A stretch of 53,733 nt of DNA, from the NCBI RefSeq assembly GCF_000239775.1, contig NZ_CAFI01000480.1:1-53733 (forward strand), in the 5' to 3' direction. Under the pieces are notes generated by a model, which saw only the letters and a list, made by a program, of their open reading frames with translations, made no database searches and had not been told where the DNA came from. Positions 7,424-15,378 of this stretch are shown here, one piece after another (the first letter of the stretch is position 1; every line of letters starts with the position of its first letter). The translations under genes and the position numbers were made by a program. The DNA is from Bradyrhizobium sp. ORS 375. GTDB taxonomy: Bacteria; Pseudomonadota; Alphaproteobacteria; Rhizobiales; Xanthobacteraceae.

Positions 7424-8209
7424 CTAAATCGGCTTGCCCGCATACGGCATCGAGGCCGTGAGGCCGCCGTCGACCGGGAAGGCCTGGCCGTTGACGTAGG
7501 AGGCTTCGTCGCTGGCGAGGAACAGGGCCATGGCGGCGATCTCGTGCGGCTGGCCGGCGCGCTTCAAGGGATTGAGCTGGCCGATCTTGCCCTCGGTGCC
7601 GCGCTCCTTGGCGCCGTCGAAGATCGGCTTGGTCATGCCGGTCTCGATCAGGCCGGGACAGACCGCATTGATGCGCACGCCGGTGCCGGACAGCGAGTAG
7701 GCGGTGGTCTGCACCAGGCTGATGACGCCGGCCTTGCTGGCGGCGTAGGGATGGCCCGACGCGCCCGACTTCAGGCCGGCCACGGAGGCCGTGCAGACGA
7801 TGGCGCCGCGCTGCTGCCGGACCATGTGCGGCATGGCGTATTTCACCGCGAGGAACGGGCCGATCAGGTTGATGCGCAGGATCTCCTGCCAATGCTCGAC
7901 GGTCTGCTCGGCGATCGGTTTCAATCCGCCGGAGATGCCGGCATTGGCCCAGATGACGTCGAGCTTGCCGTAGGTCGCGACCGCACGATCGATGAAGCCG
8001 GAGACATCGGCTTCGGATCCGGCATCGGCGAGCACGGCTTCGGCGATGCCGCCCTGCTGCTTGACCATGTCGACCGTTTCCTTGACGGCCTCGCTGCGAT
8101 CGACCGCGATCAGCCGCGCACCTTCCTTCGTGAACATCAAGGATGCCGCGCGGCCGATGCCGCTGCCGGCGCCGGTGATGATAACGGATTTGCCTTCGAG
8201 GCGGCCCAT
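7424..8209 (-). CDS. SDR-family NAD(P)-dependent oxidoreductase
   Basis: The 261-residue classical short-chain dehydrogenase has the cofactor motif TGAGSGIG (12-19), the NAG motif (ANAG, 88-91) and the catalytic set S142, Y155, K159 in SGHPYAASKAG. D37 after the second beta strand (LIAVDRSE) favours NAD over NADP. AGGAGGAAAC before the ATG at 8209 is a textbook ribosome-binding site and decides the start over an in-frame TTG upstream. It is divergent from the histidine phosphatase. Beside acyl-CoA genes a hydroxyacyl-CoA or alcohol dehydrogenase role is likely, but SDR substrate cannot be read from sequence. Confidence 0.9.
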   Translation of the reverse strand: MGRLEGKSVIITGAGSGIGRAASLMFTKEGARLIAVDRSEAVKETVDMVKQQGGIAEAVLADAGSEADVSGFIDRAVATYGKLDVIWANAGISGGLKPIAEQTVEHWQEILRINLIGPFLAVKYAMPHMVRQQRGAIVCTASVAGLKSGASGHPYAASKAGVISLVQTTAYSLSGTGVRINAVCPGLIETGMTKPIFDGAKERGTEGKIGQLNPLKRAGQPHEIAAMALFLASDEASYVNGQAFPVDGGLTASMPYAGKPI

Positions 8210-8266
8210 GTTTCCTCCTGTTGTCGTTGTGATCAGTTGCGTGCCGCGCAACGGAATTCAAACATC

Positions 8267-8275
8267 GTTTCAAAC
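8267..8275. promoter_or_regulatory. GTTTCAAAC element shared with the TetR operator region
   Basis: GTTTCAAAC (8267-8275) is flanked as CGTTTCAAACG and is overlapped on the left by AAAC-ATC-GTTT symmetry. The same nine bases lie at 3068-3076 beside the TetR gene. The element is 58 nt upstream of the SDR start and 90 nt upstream of the phosphatase start, a sensible place for a repressor site acting on both. Assignment to the TetR regulator is an inference. Confidence 0.45.
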
Positions 8276-8364
8276 GTGCCGGGATCGCCGGGCGGCTTGA
8301 GACGGACTTGAGACCATCTGAGCCTTCACGTACAGCGAGAGACCGGCAGAGGGAAGGGTGAGCG

Positions 8365-9072
8365 ATGACGAGTAATGGCGGCAAACCTTCTGTGGTCACC
8401 ACGCGCTGGTGGTGGGTGCGCCACGCGCCGGTGCGCAGCGACGGCGGCAACATCTATGGGCAGTCGGACATCGCCTGCGACACCTCCGATCGCGAGGTGT
8501 TCGAGGCGGTCGCCAAGATCCTGCCGCGCAGTGCGGTGTGGTATGCGAGCAATCTGATGCGCACGCATCAGACGGCCGAGGCGATCTGGCAGGCCGGCTT
8601 CCCGCGCCCCGCTGACATGGTCAAGGAGGCCGCCTTTGCCGAGCAGCATCTCGGCCAATGGCAGGGCATGAACCGCGCCGCCTTCCTGGCGAGCCGTCCT
8701 GCCGGCAGCCACTGGTTCGCCGCGATCGACGAGCCGGCACCGGGCGGCGAGAGCTACATGGACCTGTACACGCGCGTGACCGCCGCGATCGGGCGGATCA
8801 CGGTGGCGGAAGCCGGCCGCGATGTCATCGCGGTAGGGCATGGCGGCACCATCAAGGCGGCGGTGGGCCTCGCGCTCGGCGGGCTGGTCGAGAAGGGGCT
8901 GGCGTTCGACATCGACAATTGTTCGGTCACCCGGCTCGATCACATCGTGGCCGGCGACATCAGCACATGGCGCCTGCCGATGGTCAATCAGCAGCCCTGG
9001 ATGGCCGATGCCGCGCACCGCGCGATGCATCAGCCGGCCGGGCCGGAGGTCAAGACGAGCAAGCTGGCGTGA
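8365..9072 (+). CDS. Histidine phosphatase (phosphoglycerate-mutase-like) family protein
   Basis: The 235-residue protein has the branch-1 histidine-phosphatase core: WWWVRHAPV with the phospho-accepting H20 (RHA replaces the common RHG), SNLMRTHQTAEAI (62-74) with R66, the putative acid E93 in AEQHLGQWQG, and the second histidine in VGHGGTIKA (H159). Length is normal. GAAGGGTGAG precedes the ATG. It is divergent from an SDR across 155 nt that contain the GTTTCAAAC element. CobC-like or sugar-phosphate phosphatases share this fold, but neighbouring acyl-CoA and kinase genes suggest a phosphorylated pathway intermediate; this last point is inference. Confidence 0.88.
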   Translation: MTSNGGKPSVVTTRWWWVRHAPVRSDGGNIYGQSDIACDTSDREVFEAVAKILPRSAVWYASNLMRTHQTAEAIWQAGFPRPADMVKEAAFAEQHLGQWQGMNRAAFLASRPAGSHWFAAIDEPAPGGESYMDLYTRVTAAIGRITVAEAGRDVIAVGHGGTIKAAVGLALGGLVEKGLAFDIDNCSVTRLDHIVAGDISTWRLPMVNQQPWMADAAHRAMHQPAGPEVKTSKLA

Positions 9073-9141
9073 AGAGACACGCGGTTGTTCGGAAGGTCGC
9101 ATATGAGCAGTGAGACTCTCTGTGCGCCCGCACATTCAACT

Positions 9142-9239
9142 GTCATCGTCCGCGAAGGCGGACGATCCAGTACACGCCGGCCTTTCGGGTCCCACGACCG
9201 CCGCGGCGTACTGGATGCTCCGCCTGCGCGGAGCATGAC
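9142..9239. repeat. Inverted repeat, GTCATCGTCCGC family
   Basis: Left arm 9142-9173 (GTCATCGTCCGCGAAGGCGG to GATCCAGTAC) pairs imperfectly with right arm 9208-9239 (GTACTGGATGCTCCGCCTGC to GAGCATGAC). Each arm has its own internal hairpin. It fills most of the 248-nt spacer between the phosphatase and the second SDR. Confidence 0.75.
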
Positions 9240-9320
9240 GGCAGTAGGTGGGACGGCTTCCATCCGCCCGGCGGCGATTCAGACCTATTAACGAGCTAAC
9301 AACTCAAGGAGGAACTTTCC

Positions 9321-10088
9321 ATGACCCTGTTCGACATGACCGGCAAGGTGGCCGTCATCACCGGATCGACGCGCGGCATCGGGCTCGCCATTGCCGAGCG
9401 CATGGCCGAGCACGGCGCCAAGGTGGTGATCTCCTCGCGCAAGGCCGATGTCTGTGATGCCGTCGCCAAGGAGCTCAATGACCGCTTCGGCGCCGGCACC
9501 GCGGCCGCGGTCGCCGCCAATATCTCCAGCAAGGAGAACCTGCAGAACCTCGTCGACGAGGCCAACCGCATCTATGGCCAGATCGACGTGCTCGTCTGCA
9601 ACGCCGCCTCGAACCCGTATTACGGACCACTGGCCGGCATCTCCGACGATCAGTTCCGAAAGATCCTCGACAACAACATCGTCGCCAACAACTGGCTGAT
9701 CAGCATGGTCGTGCCGCAGATGATTGCAAGAAAGGACGGCTCGATCGTCATCGTCTCGTCGATCGGCGGCCTCAAGGGCTCGACCATCCTCGGCGCCTAC
9801 GCGATCTCCAAGGCGGCCGACATGCAGCTCGCGCGCAATCTCGCCTGCGAATACGGCCCGCACAATGTGCGCGTGAACTGCATCGCGCCCGGCCTGATCA
9901 AGACCGACTTCGCCAAGGCGCTGTGGGACAATCCGGACAACCTGAAGGCCTCGACCGCGCGCTCGCCGCTGCTGCGCATCGGCATCCCGGATGAGATCGC
10001 AGGGGCTGCGGTGTTCCTGGGCTCGGCCGCGGGCAACTTCATGACCGGCCAGACCATGGTGATCGACGGCGGCGCGACGATCAGTTGA
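9321..10088 (+). CDS. SDR-family oxidoreductase (acyl-CoA-associated type)
   Basis: The 255-residue classical SDR shows TGSTRGIG (14-21), NAAS (94-97), and catalytic S147, Y160 and K164 in GAYAISKAA. R40 in VVISSRKAD points to NADP preference, unlike the first SDR with Asp at the equivalent place. The ribosome-binding site CAAGGAGGAAC is strong. The family includes the 3-oxoacyl-ACP reductase-like enzymes placed next to ACAD/APH gene pairs, and LvaD in levulinate catabolism is an SDR, so a hydroxyacyl-CoA step is plausible. It is bounded on both sides by long palindromes and appears to be its own transcript. Confidence 0.88.
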   Translation: MTLFDMTGKVAVITGSTRGIGLAIAERMAEHGAKVVISSRKADVCDAVAKELNDRFGAGTAAAVAANISSKENLQNLVDEANRIYGQIDVLVCNAASNPYYGPLAGISDDQFRKILDNNIVANNWLISMVVPQMIARKDGSIVIVSSIGGLKGSTILGAYAISKAADMQLARNLACEYGPHNVRVNCIAPGLIKTDFAKALWDNPDNLKASTARSPLLRIGIPDEIAGAAVFLGSAAGNFMTGQTMVIDGGATIS

Positions 10089-10114
10089 GGTCGACGCTGT
10101 CTCTGCGCTCTCCG

Positions 10115-10197
10115 TCATGGCCGGGCTTGTCCCGGCCATCCACGTCGAGCGGCGGGTGTCGATGCACGTGGATGCCCGGGTCAAGCCCGGGCATGAC
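10115..10197. repeat. Inverted repeat, GTCATGGCCGGGC family
   Basis: Arm 10115-10146 (GTCATGGCCGGGCTTGTCCC to CACGT) pairs imperfectly with 10166-10197 (ACGTGGATGCCCGGGTCAAG to CATGAC). It lies just after the SDR stop codon. Together with the next element it accounts for almost all of the 309-nt gap before the serine hydrolase gene; nothing else is seen there. Confidence 0.78.
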
Positions 10198-10241
10198 GAC
10201 GGATAGAGTATACGTCCCTCACTCCACAGACACTCACCACT

Positions 10242-10355
10242 GTCGTCCCGGCGAACGCCGGGATCCATAACCACCGGCCGTTGTGAGGCAGGCAACTGGC
10301 AGTGACATCCCTCGACAGATCACGGGGTATGGATCCCGGCGTTCGCCGGGATGAC
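10242..10355. repeat. Inverted repeat, CCCGGCGTTCGCCGGG family
   Basis: Left arm 10242-10269 (GTCGTCCCGGCGAACGCCGG to CCATA) and right arm 10328-10355 (TATGGATCCCGGCGTTCGCC to GATGAC) are complementary with one mismatch. The core CCCGGCG-AA-CGCCGGG is a hairpin in each arm. It is related to the elements at 7200-7402. Confidence 0.82.
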
Positions 10356-10397
10356 GGCGGTGGATGTTGCCGCATCCGGGCAAACGATCGAGTTGCC

Positions 10398-11630
10398 TCA
10401 CTCCACGGCCGCGTAGACCACGTCGCGCACCAGCGTGCGGAGGTAGTCCCGCTGCCCCGGGGCCTGGGCCATGAACACGCAGAACAGCTCCTCCTTAGGG
10501 TCGATCCAGAAGAAGGTGCCGGCGATGCCGCTCCAGAAGAAGGTGCCGGGCGAGCCCGGGAAGGGGGCGATGCCGGCGTCGCGGCGGACGGCGAAGCCGA
10601 GGCCGAAGCCGTGACCGGGCGACAGCAGGGTGCCGACCGTCTTCACCTCGGGGCCGAGATGATCGGAGGCCATCAGCTCCAGCGTCTTGCGGCCGACCAG
10701 CCTGGTGCCGTCGAGGCTGCCCTTGTTGAGCAGCATCGCGCAGAAGCGCGCGTAATCCATTGTGGTCGCGACCAGCCCGCCGCCGCCGGATTCCATCACC
10801 GGCTGCTCGGTCATCTTGAACAGGTTGACGGCCTCGCCCGTCCACGGGTCCTTGGCAAAGGGCTCGGCCAGCCGGCCGGCATTGGCCTCGCTGGTGAAGA
10901 AGGCGGTCTCGTTCATGCCGAGCGGTCTGAGGATCCGCTCGGTCAGGAACGCGCCAAGCGATTGACCCGAGACCACCTCGATGATCCGCCCAAGGATGTC
11001 CGTCGAGCGGCTGTAGTTGAACTCCGCACCCGGCTGGCAGATCAGCGGCAGGCCGGCGACGATCGAAGCGTGCTCGGCATTGCTGATCTTGCGGCTGCGC
11101 ACCCTGGACTGCTGGTAGAGCTGGTGCACCGGCCCGGTGCCGGTGTGCTCGTAAGCGAGACCCGAGGTGTGGCGCAGCAGGTCCTGCACCGTCATCGGCT
11201 GGGCGACCGGCACGAGCTCCAGCTTGCCGCTGACGTCGACACCGACCTTCTGGTCGCCGAACTCCGGAATGAACTTGGCGACCGGGTCGGACAGCAGCAG
11301 ATCGCCGTCCTCCGCCAGCATCATGATCCCCAGCGACACGATCGGCTTGGTCATCGAGAAGATGCGGAAGATCGAATCGGGGCGCATCGGCGTGTCGGCG
11401 TCCGGCGCCTGCCGGCCGATCGCGTCGAACCAGCCGATCCGGCCGCGCCGGCCGACCAGCAGGGTGGCGCCTGGGATCGTGCCCTTGTCGGCCTCGCGCT
11501 TGAACGCGTCCGAGGCCCGCTGCAACCGCGCGGCAGACAGTCCAAGCGCCTCGGGCCGGTCATCCGGCAGCGGCGGGCTCAGGGAGCGCAGCGCAGACAG
11601 CGGCATGCTGGGGGCGGGGGACGGGGTCAT
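10398..11630 (-). CDS. Serine hydrolase of the beta-lactamase/esterase (class C-like) family
   Basis: The 410-residue product contains FRIFSMTKPIVSL (88-100) with the SxxK nucleophile S92-K95, the YS pair of the second motif in EFNYSRSTDILG, and HGFGLGFAV near the third motif position. These define the penicillin-binding/beta-lactamase fold used by EstB-type esterases. No signal peptide is visible, which argues for a cytoplasmic esterase rather than a periplasmic lactamase. I chose ATG 11630, preceded by AAGGGAGAG, over an upstream in-frame ATG. It points towards the second SDR. A role in cleaving a lactone or ester feeding the neighbouring acyl-CoA genes is possible but not shown. Confidence 0.88.
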   Translation of the reverse strand: MTPSPAPSMPLSALRSLSPPLPDDRPEALGLSAARLQRASDAFKREADKGTIPGATLLVGRRGRIGWFDAIGRQAPDADTPMRPDSIFRIFSMTKPIVSLGIMMLAEDGDLLLSDPVAKFIPEFGDQKVGVDVSGKLELVPVAQPMTVQDLLRHTSGLAYEHTGTGPVHQLYQQSRVRSRKISNAEHASIVAGLPLICQPGAEFNYSRSTDILGRIIEVVSGQSLGAFLTERILRPLGMNETAFFTSEANAGRLAEPFAKDPWTGEAVNLFKMTEQPVMESGGGGLVATTMDYARFCAMLLNKGSLDGTRLVGRKTLELMASDHLGPEVKTVGTLLSPGHGFGLGFAVRRDAGIAPFPGSPGTFFWSGIAGTFFWIDPKEELFCVFMAQAPGQRDYLRTLVRDVVYAAVE

Positions 11631-11722
11631 GGGCTCTCCCTTGGGCAGTATTGTTTTGGGCAATGTTGTCGGTTTGCATCAAGTCTGGCGCGGAAGTTGT
11701 GGTCTGACCAGTCGATTTGCCC

Positions 11723-11740
11723 CAATGCACCCTTGCATTG
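11723..11740. repeat. Short perfect hairpin upstream of tRNA-Trp
   Basis: CAATGCA (11723-11729) and TGCATTG (11734-11740) form a 7-bp stem with loop CCCT. It lies 55 nt upstream of the tRNA and has no U-tract on either strand. It may mark a boundary or be part of the tRNA promoter region; no function can be assigned. Confidence 0.4.
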
Positions 11741-11795
11741 GAGGGGAGGTCTATGCTTGAAAGCGCCCGAACCGGCGACGCAGTCCCGGCTCGCT

Positions 11796-11871
11796 AGGAG
11801 TGTAGCTCAATTGGTAGAGCACCGGTCTCCAAAACCGGGGGTTGGGAGTTCGAGCCTCTCCACTCCTGCCA
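11796..11871 (+). tRNA. trnW: tRNA-Trp (anticodon CCA)
   Basis: The 76-nt sequence folds as a canonical cloverleaf. The acceptor stem AGGAGTG pairs with CACTCCT, followed by G and an encoded CCA end. The D arm is GTAGCTCAATTGGTAGAGC. The anticodon stem CCGGT/ACCGG carries loop CTCCAAA with anticodon CCA at 11829-11831, and the T arm contains GTTCGAG. tRNA-Trp just ahead of secE-nusG is the usual alphaproteobacterial order, but here two extra genes lie between. Confidence 0.97.
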
Positions 11872-11960
11872 GCGAGATCAAGCACTTAAGACCAAAATCG
11901 ACGAAGACAGTTTGCCCGGGGCCCGCGATGCGCGAGCCCCGAATGCATTTTGGGCGGTCC

Positions 11961-13181
11961 CTATTGTTTCACATAGGGGCAGTTGCCGTCCTTCAGCGGC
12001 CGGAACACCTGGTCGCCGGGCACCTCCGCCAGCACCTTGTAATAGTCCCAGGGGCCCTTCGACTCCTCCGGCTTCTTGACCTCGAACAGGAACATCGAGT
12101 GCACCATACGGCCGTCCTCGCGGACCACGCCGTTGTCGGTGAAGGCGTCGCGGACAGGAGTCTCGCGCATCTTGGCGAGCACCGGCTTGGTGTCGCGGGT
12201 GCCGGCGGCCTTCACCGCGTTGAGATAGTGCAGGGTGGCGCTGTAGGTCGCCGCTTGGTTCATGGTCGGCATCCGCTTCATCCTGTCGAAGAACTTCTTG
12301 CCGAAGGCGCGGGTGCGGTCGTTGAGGTCCCAATAATAGGCCTCGGTGATGATCAGGCCCTGCGCCAGCTTCAGGCCGAGGCTGTGGATGTCGGAGATGA
12401 ACATCACGATGCCGGCGAGGTTCTGGCCGCCGGCGACGATGCCGAACTCGGCGGCCTGCTTGATGGTGTTGATGGTGTCGCCGCCGCCATTGGCCATGCC
12501 GATGATCTTGGCCTTGGAGGCCTGGGCCTGCAGCAGGAAGGACGAGAAGTCCTGGTTGTTCAGCGGATGCCTGGCGCTGCCGACCACCTTGCCGCCGGCC
12601 GCGCGCACGACGTCGCCGGTGTCGCGCTCGATCGAATGGCCGAACAAATAGTCGGCGGTGATGAAGAACCAGGTGTCGCCGCCGTTCTTGACGATCGCCT
12701 GGCCGACCGTGTGCGCATTGCCGTAGGTGTCATACGTCCAGTGCACGGTATAGGGCGAGCAGGATTTGCCGGTGATGTCGGAGCTCGCCGCGTCCGTCAC
12801 GATCATCAGCTTCTCGAACTGCTTCGACATCTCCATGCCGGCGAGCGCGGTGGCCGAAGTCGGCATGTCGATGACCATGTCGACGGCTTCGTTCTCGTAC
12901 CATTTGCGCACGATCGAGGCGGCGATGTCGGCCTTGTTCTGCGGATCGGCGCTGATCACCTCGATCGGCTTGCCGAACATCGTGCCGCCGAACTCCTCGA
13001 TCGCGAGCTTGGTCGCCTCGAGATTGCCCTGGCCGCCGATGTCCGAATAGACCGACGAGAAGTCGCTGAGCACACCGATCTTGAGCGGCGCCTGGGCCCG
13101 GGCGGGAGCGGCGGTGAGAGCGAGAGTGGCAAGGCCGACGGCCGCAAGGCGCATCACGCCCTCGCGCGAGGCAAAGGTCAT
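11961..13181 (-). CDS. Branched-chain amino-acid-type ABC transporter substrate-binding protein (LivK/Peripla_BP_6)
   Basis: The 406-residue protein begins with a signal peptide (hydrophobic MRLAAVGLATLALTAAPARA, likely cleaved after ARA near residue 29). The mature start APLKIGVLSDFSSVYSDIGGQG is typical of periplasmic binding proteins for the HAAT family. Later conserved parts include DMVIDMPTSATALAG, FFITADYLFGHSIERD and YSATLHYLNAVKAAGT. AGGAGGAAACC precedes the ATG at 13181. No permease or ATPase gene lies nearby, so it is an orphan that must share transport components encoded elsewhere. Ligands of this family range over amino acids, amides and aromatic acids; none can be chosen. Confidence 0.93.
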   Translation of the reverse strand: MTFASREGVMRLAAVGLATLALTAAPARAQAPLKIGVLSDFSSVYSDIGGQGNLEATKLAIEEFGGTMFGKPIEVISADPQNKADIAASIVRKWYENEAVDMVIDMPTSATALAGMEMSKQFEKLMIVTDAASSDITGKSCSPYTVHWTYDTYGNAHTVGQAIVKNGGDTWFFITADYLFGHSIERDTGDVVRAAGGKVVGSARHPLNNQDFSSFLLQAQASKAKIIGMANGGGDTINTIKQAAEFGIVAGGQNLAGIVMFISDIHSLGLKLAQGLIITEAYYWDLNDRTRAFGKKFFDRMKRMPTMNQAATYSATLHYLNAVKAAGTRDTKPVLAKMRETPVRDAFTDNGVVREDGRMVHSMFLFEVKKPEESKGPWDYYKVLAEVPGDQVFRPLKDGNCPYVKQ

Positions 13182-13538
13182 AGGTTTCCTCCTGATTATT
13201 CTTGTGCTGGCGAGAATGAGCGGGGGCCGCAGGCGCGGCAAGGGCCGGAACCGCTCCTTCCCGGGCATTTCGTCGCGGCAGCTGCTCAACCTGCCGTGGT
13301 GCGGAAATGCCCTGCCGCGGCACGAAAAACCGGCCCTGGGCAAGGCAGCGGGTGCGGGACACGAGCCCGGCATGATGAGGACCGAGGTTCGGAAGCGATG
13401 TTGGCCGCCGCGACAACAAGGCGCAGCCGCAACCGGCGCTTCTCCGGGATTCTACCGAGGCCGGGTCGAGATCAACTTAGCAAGCCTTTAAGCCAGCTTT
13501 TATTGACTCGCTCTGCAGGGGGCTCTCGCAGGCGTTCA
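13182..13538. other. Divergent intergenic region, 357 nt
   Basis: This spacer between the binding-protein gene and the GGDEF gene should hold both promoters. I find no strong palindrome and no convincing paired -35/-10 set; TTGACT at about 13504 lacks a partner at good distance. No coding frame with a ribosome-binding site is present. Confidence 0.5.
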
Positions 13539-15128
13539 ATGGCGATCGCAAGGCAGCAGACAATCGACCGTGGACCGCTGGCAGGAACGCTCTGTCTCCA
13601 GTCCGATCCGTCGGCGATGATGGAGTGTGCCGTTCTGCGGCTCACCGATCACTGCGCCGTGGTCGCGCTCGAGCGCGAAACCAGGCTTTCGGATGCCTGC
13701 GACCTCGTCGTTCCCGAGGCGGCCTTGCACCGGTCATGCAAAACGGTCTGGCAATCGGGCAACGAGCTCATCCTGGAGTTCGAGCCTCTTGCTGTCGACG
13801 GCGCAAGACCGGCCACTCATCATCGGTCGAGCTGTGTCGGCGCGCTGTTGGCGCTTCGCTCAGTCTTCGATGAGATCCAGAGTGGCATTCTGCTGTTGAG
13901 CAAGGATACGCATGTCCAGTTCTGCAACCTGACCTTCCGCCAGATGTGGAACATTCCCGATGAGCTGGTCGAGGGCAGGCCCGCCTTCGGCGACGTCCTG
14001 AAATTCTGCATCGATGCGGGCTCGTTCGATCTGGGTGATGTCGACGCCGATGCGCATGTCAAGGCGCGGATCCGATCGATCGAGGCGGGAGACTCTCGGC
14101 CGATCGATCTGCGCCGTCCCGACGGTCAGGTCATTCGCGTCCAATGCACGTCCCTGCCGGACGGCGGACATCTGCTGACCTACACCAGGATCACGGACAT
14201 CGTGAGGCACTCCGACGAGCTCGACGTGCTGCGAACGGCGCTGGACCGCATCCAGGATGGCGTGCTGCTGCTCGATGAAAATCTCAACGCGCTGTTCATC
14301 AATGCGCGAATGCGGGAGTATTTCGGCGTCACCGAGCAGCAGGCGGCGGAGTATCCGTCCTATGCGAAACTGCTTGCTGGAACGCCGAGCGCCGGCCTCT
14401 ACGGCATGTCGTCGGAGGCGTTCGAAGTCCATTGCGCTAGCCGCATCGCGGCGGTGCGTGCAGCCGATCCCGCGGTGATCGATCTCAAGGTCGGCGACGA
14501 CCTCAATGCGCGCGTGTGTTGCACCGAGATCGGCAACGGCGGCCGCATGCTGACCTATACCGACATCACGGACCTCGCTCGGAACGCCAAGCAGCTTGAG
14601 AAGCTGGCGACGGTCGACGCGATGACCGGGGTGTTCAACCGGCGGCACTTTCTGGTCCTGGCCCAGGCCGAATGGAGCCGCTTCCAGCGCTATCATCGTC
14701 CGCTTTCGGTGCTGATGATCGATATCGATCACTTCAAGTCGGTCAACGATCAGTATGGGCATGCGGTCGGCGACGAGGCGATCGCCGCGCTGGCCGGCGT
14801 GTGCCGGCGCGACCGGCGCCGCGCCGACGTCGTCGGGCGCCTCGGCGGCGAGGAGTTCGCGGTTCTCTTGCCGGAGACTGAGCAGGCGCAGGCTTTGTTG
14901 ATTGCCGAACGGATTCGGAACCAGGTCGGCGCCTGCGTGCTGGCGCGTCCGGGCGGGCGCTTCAACATGACCATCAGCCTCGGGATCGCGATGGCGGCAC
15001 CGGACATGTCGGATGTCGGCGACCTGTTGAAGGCCGCCGACCGCGCCCTGTACGAGGCGAAAGCCGCCGGCCGCAATTGCAGCAGGGTCGCCGTGGAGCT
15101 GCCCGGCCACGCTGTCACGGCCGCCTAG
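13539..15128 (+). CDS. Diguanylate cyclase with tandem PAS domains (PAS-PAS-GGDEF)
   Basis: The 529-residue protein would make cyclic di-GMP. The C-terminal GGDEF domain (about 352-520) has the active-site GGEEF (436-440), the metal and substrate segment DIDHFKSVNDQYGHAVGDEAI (395-415), and an intact inhibitory I-site RRAD (427-430). Two PAS-like domains precede it, around 108-220 and 230-346, each ending in LLTYT/MLTYT-x-ITD. Residues 30-83 (CAVLRLTDHCAVVALE to CKTVWQSGNELILEFE) look like a degenerate PilZ domain without the binding motifs. There are no membrane segments. The ATG has only a weak ribosome-binding site, so the start is moderately certain. Confidence 0.9.
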   Translation: MAIARQQTIDRGPLAGTLCLQSDPSAMMECAVLRLTDHCAVVALERETRLSDACDLVVPEAALHRSCKTVWQSGNELILEFEPLAVDGARPATHHRSSCVGALLALRSVFDEIQSGILLLSKDTHVQFCNLTFRQMWNIPDELVEGRPAFGDVLKFCIDAGSFDLGDVDADAHVKARIRSIEAGDSRPIDLRRPDGQVIRVQCTSLPDGGHLLTYTRITDIVRHSDELDVLRTALDRIQDGVLLLDENLNALFINARMREYFGVTEQQAAEYPSYAKLLAGTPSAGLYGMSSEAFEVHCASRIAAVRAADPAVIDLKVGDDLNARVCCTEIGNGGRMLTYTDITDLARNAKQLEKLATVDAMTGVFNRRHFLVLAQAEWSRFQRYHRPLSVLMIDIDHFKSVNDQYGHAVGDEAIAALAGVCRRDRRRADVVGRLGGEEFAVLLPETEQAQALLIAERIRNQVGACVLARPGGRFNMTISLGIAMAAPDMSDVGDLLKAADRALYEAKAAGRNCSRVAVELPGHAVTAA

Positions 15129-15172
15129 CCCCGTGCCGACGCCATGACCAGGGGGCCGGCCGTGCCCGTATC

Positions 15173-15201
15173 TTGACCTTTGGCCGGCCGAACAGTAAAT
15201 A
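15173..15201 (+). promoter_or_regulatory. Sigma-70-type promoter for secE-nusG
   Basis: TTGACC (15173-15178) and TAAATA (15196-15201) are separated by 17 nt, a near-consensus housekeeping promoter. It lies 45 nt after the GGDEF stop and about 170 nt upstream of secE, leaving an untranslated leader. No other promoter-like pair in this spacer is as good. Confidence 0.72.
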
Positions 15202-15378
15202 TCGTCTACCTGCAGCCGGCCCGCGACATGCGGATATCCGGCGCGGCTTTTCACTCCCCGAACAAGCGAGCCCGTGGTTTCCGGCTCATCTCTCCGACAA
15301 GAGGGTGGGCAGCGGTCGGCTGTTCGGTTTTCCCAGTCAACTCTTCAAACGTCCGATCACGGACGCGGACCCCTGACG

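Noticed and set aside
10398-11630. Beta-lactamase resistance gene
   Set aside because: The SxxK motif is present, but there is no signal peptide and the context is metabolic; esterase-type members of the fold are more likely.
10302-13538. Very long open frame upstream of and in phase with the GGDEF domain
   Set aside because: It runs through the antisense of the serine hydrolase, the tRNA-Trp gene and the antisense of the binding protein. The real protein starts at 13539.
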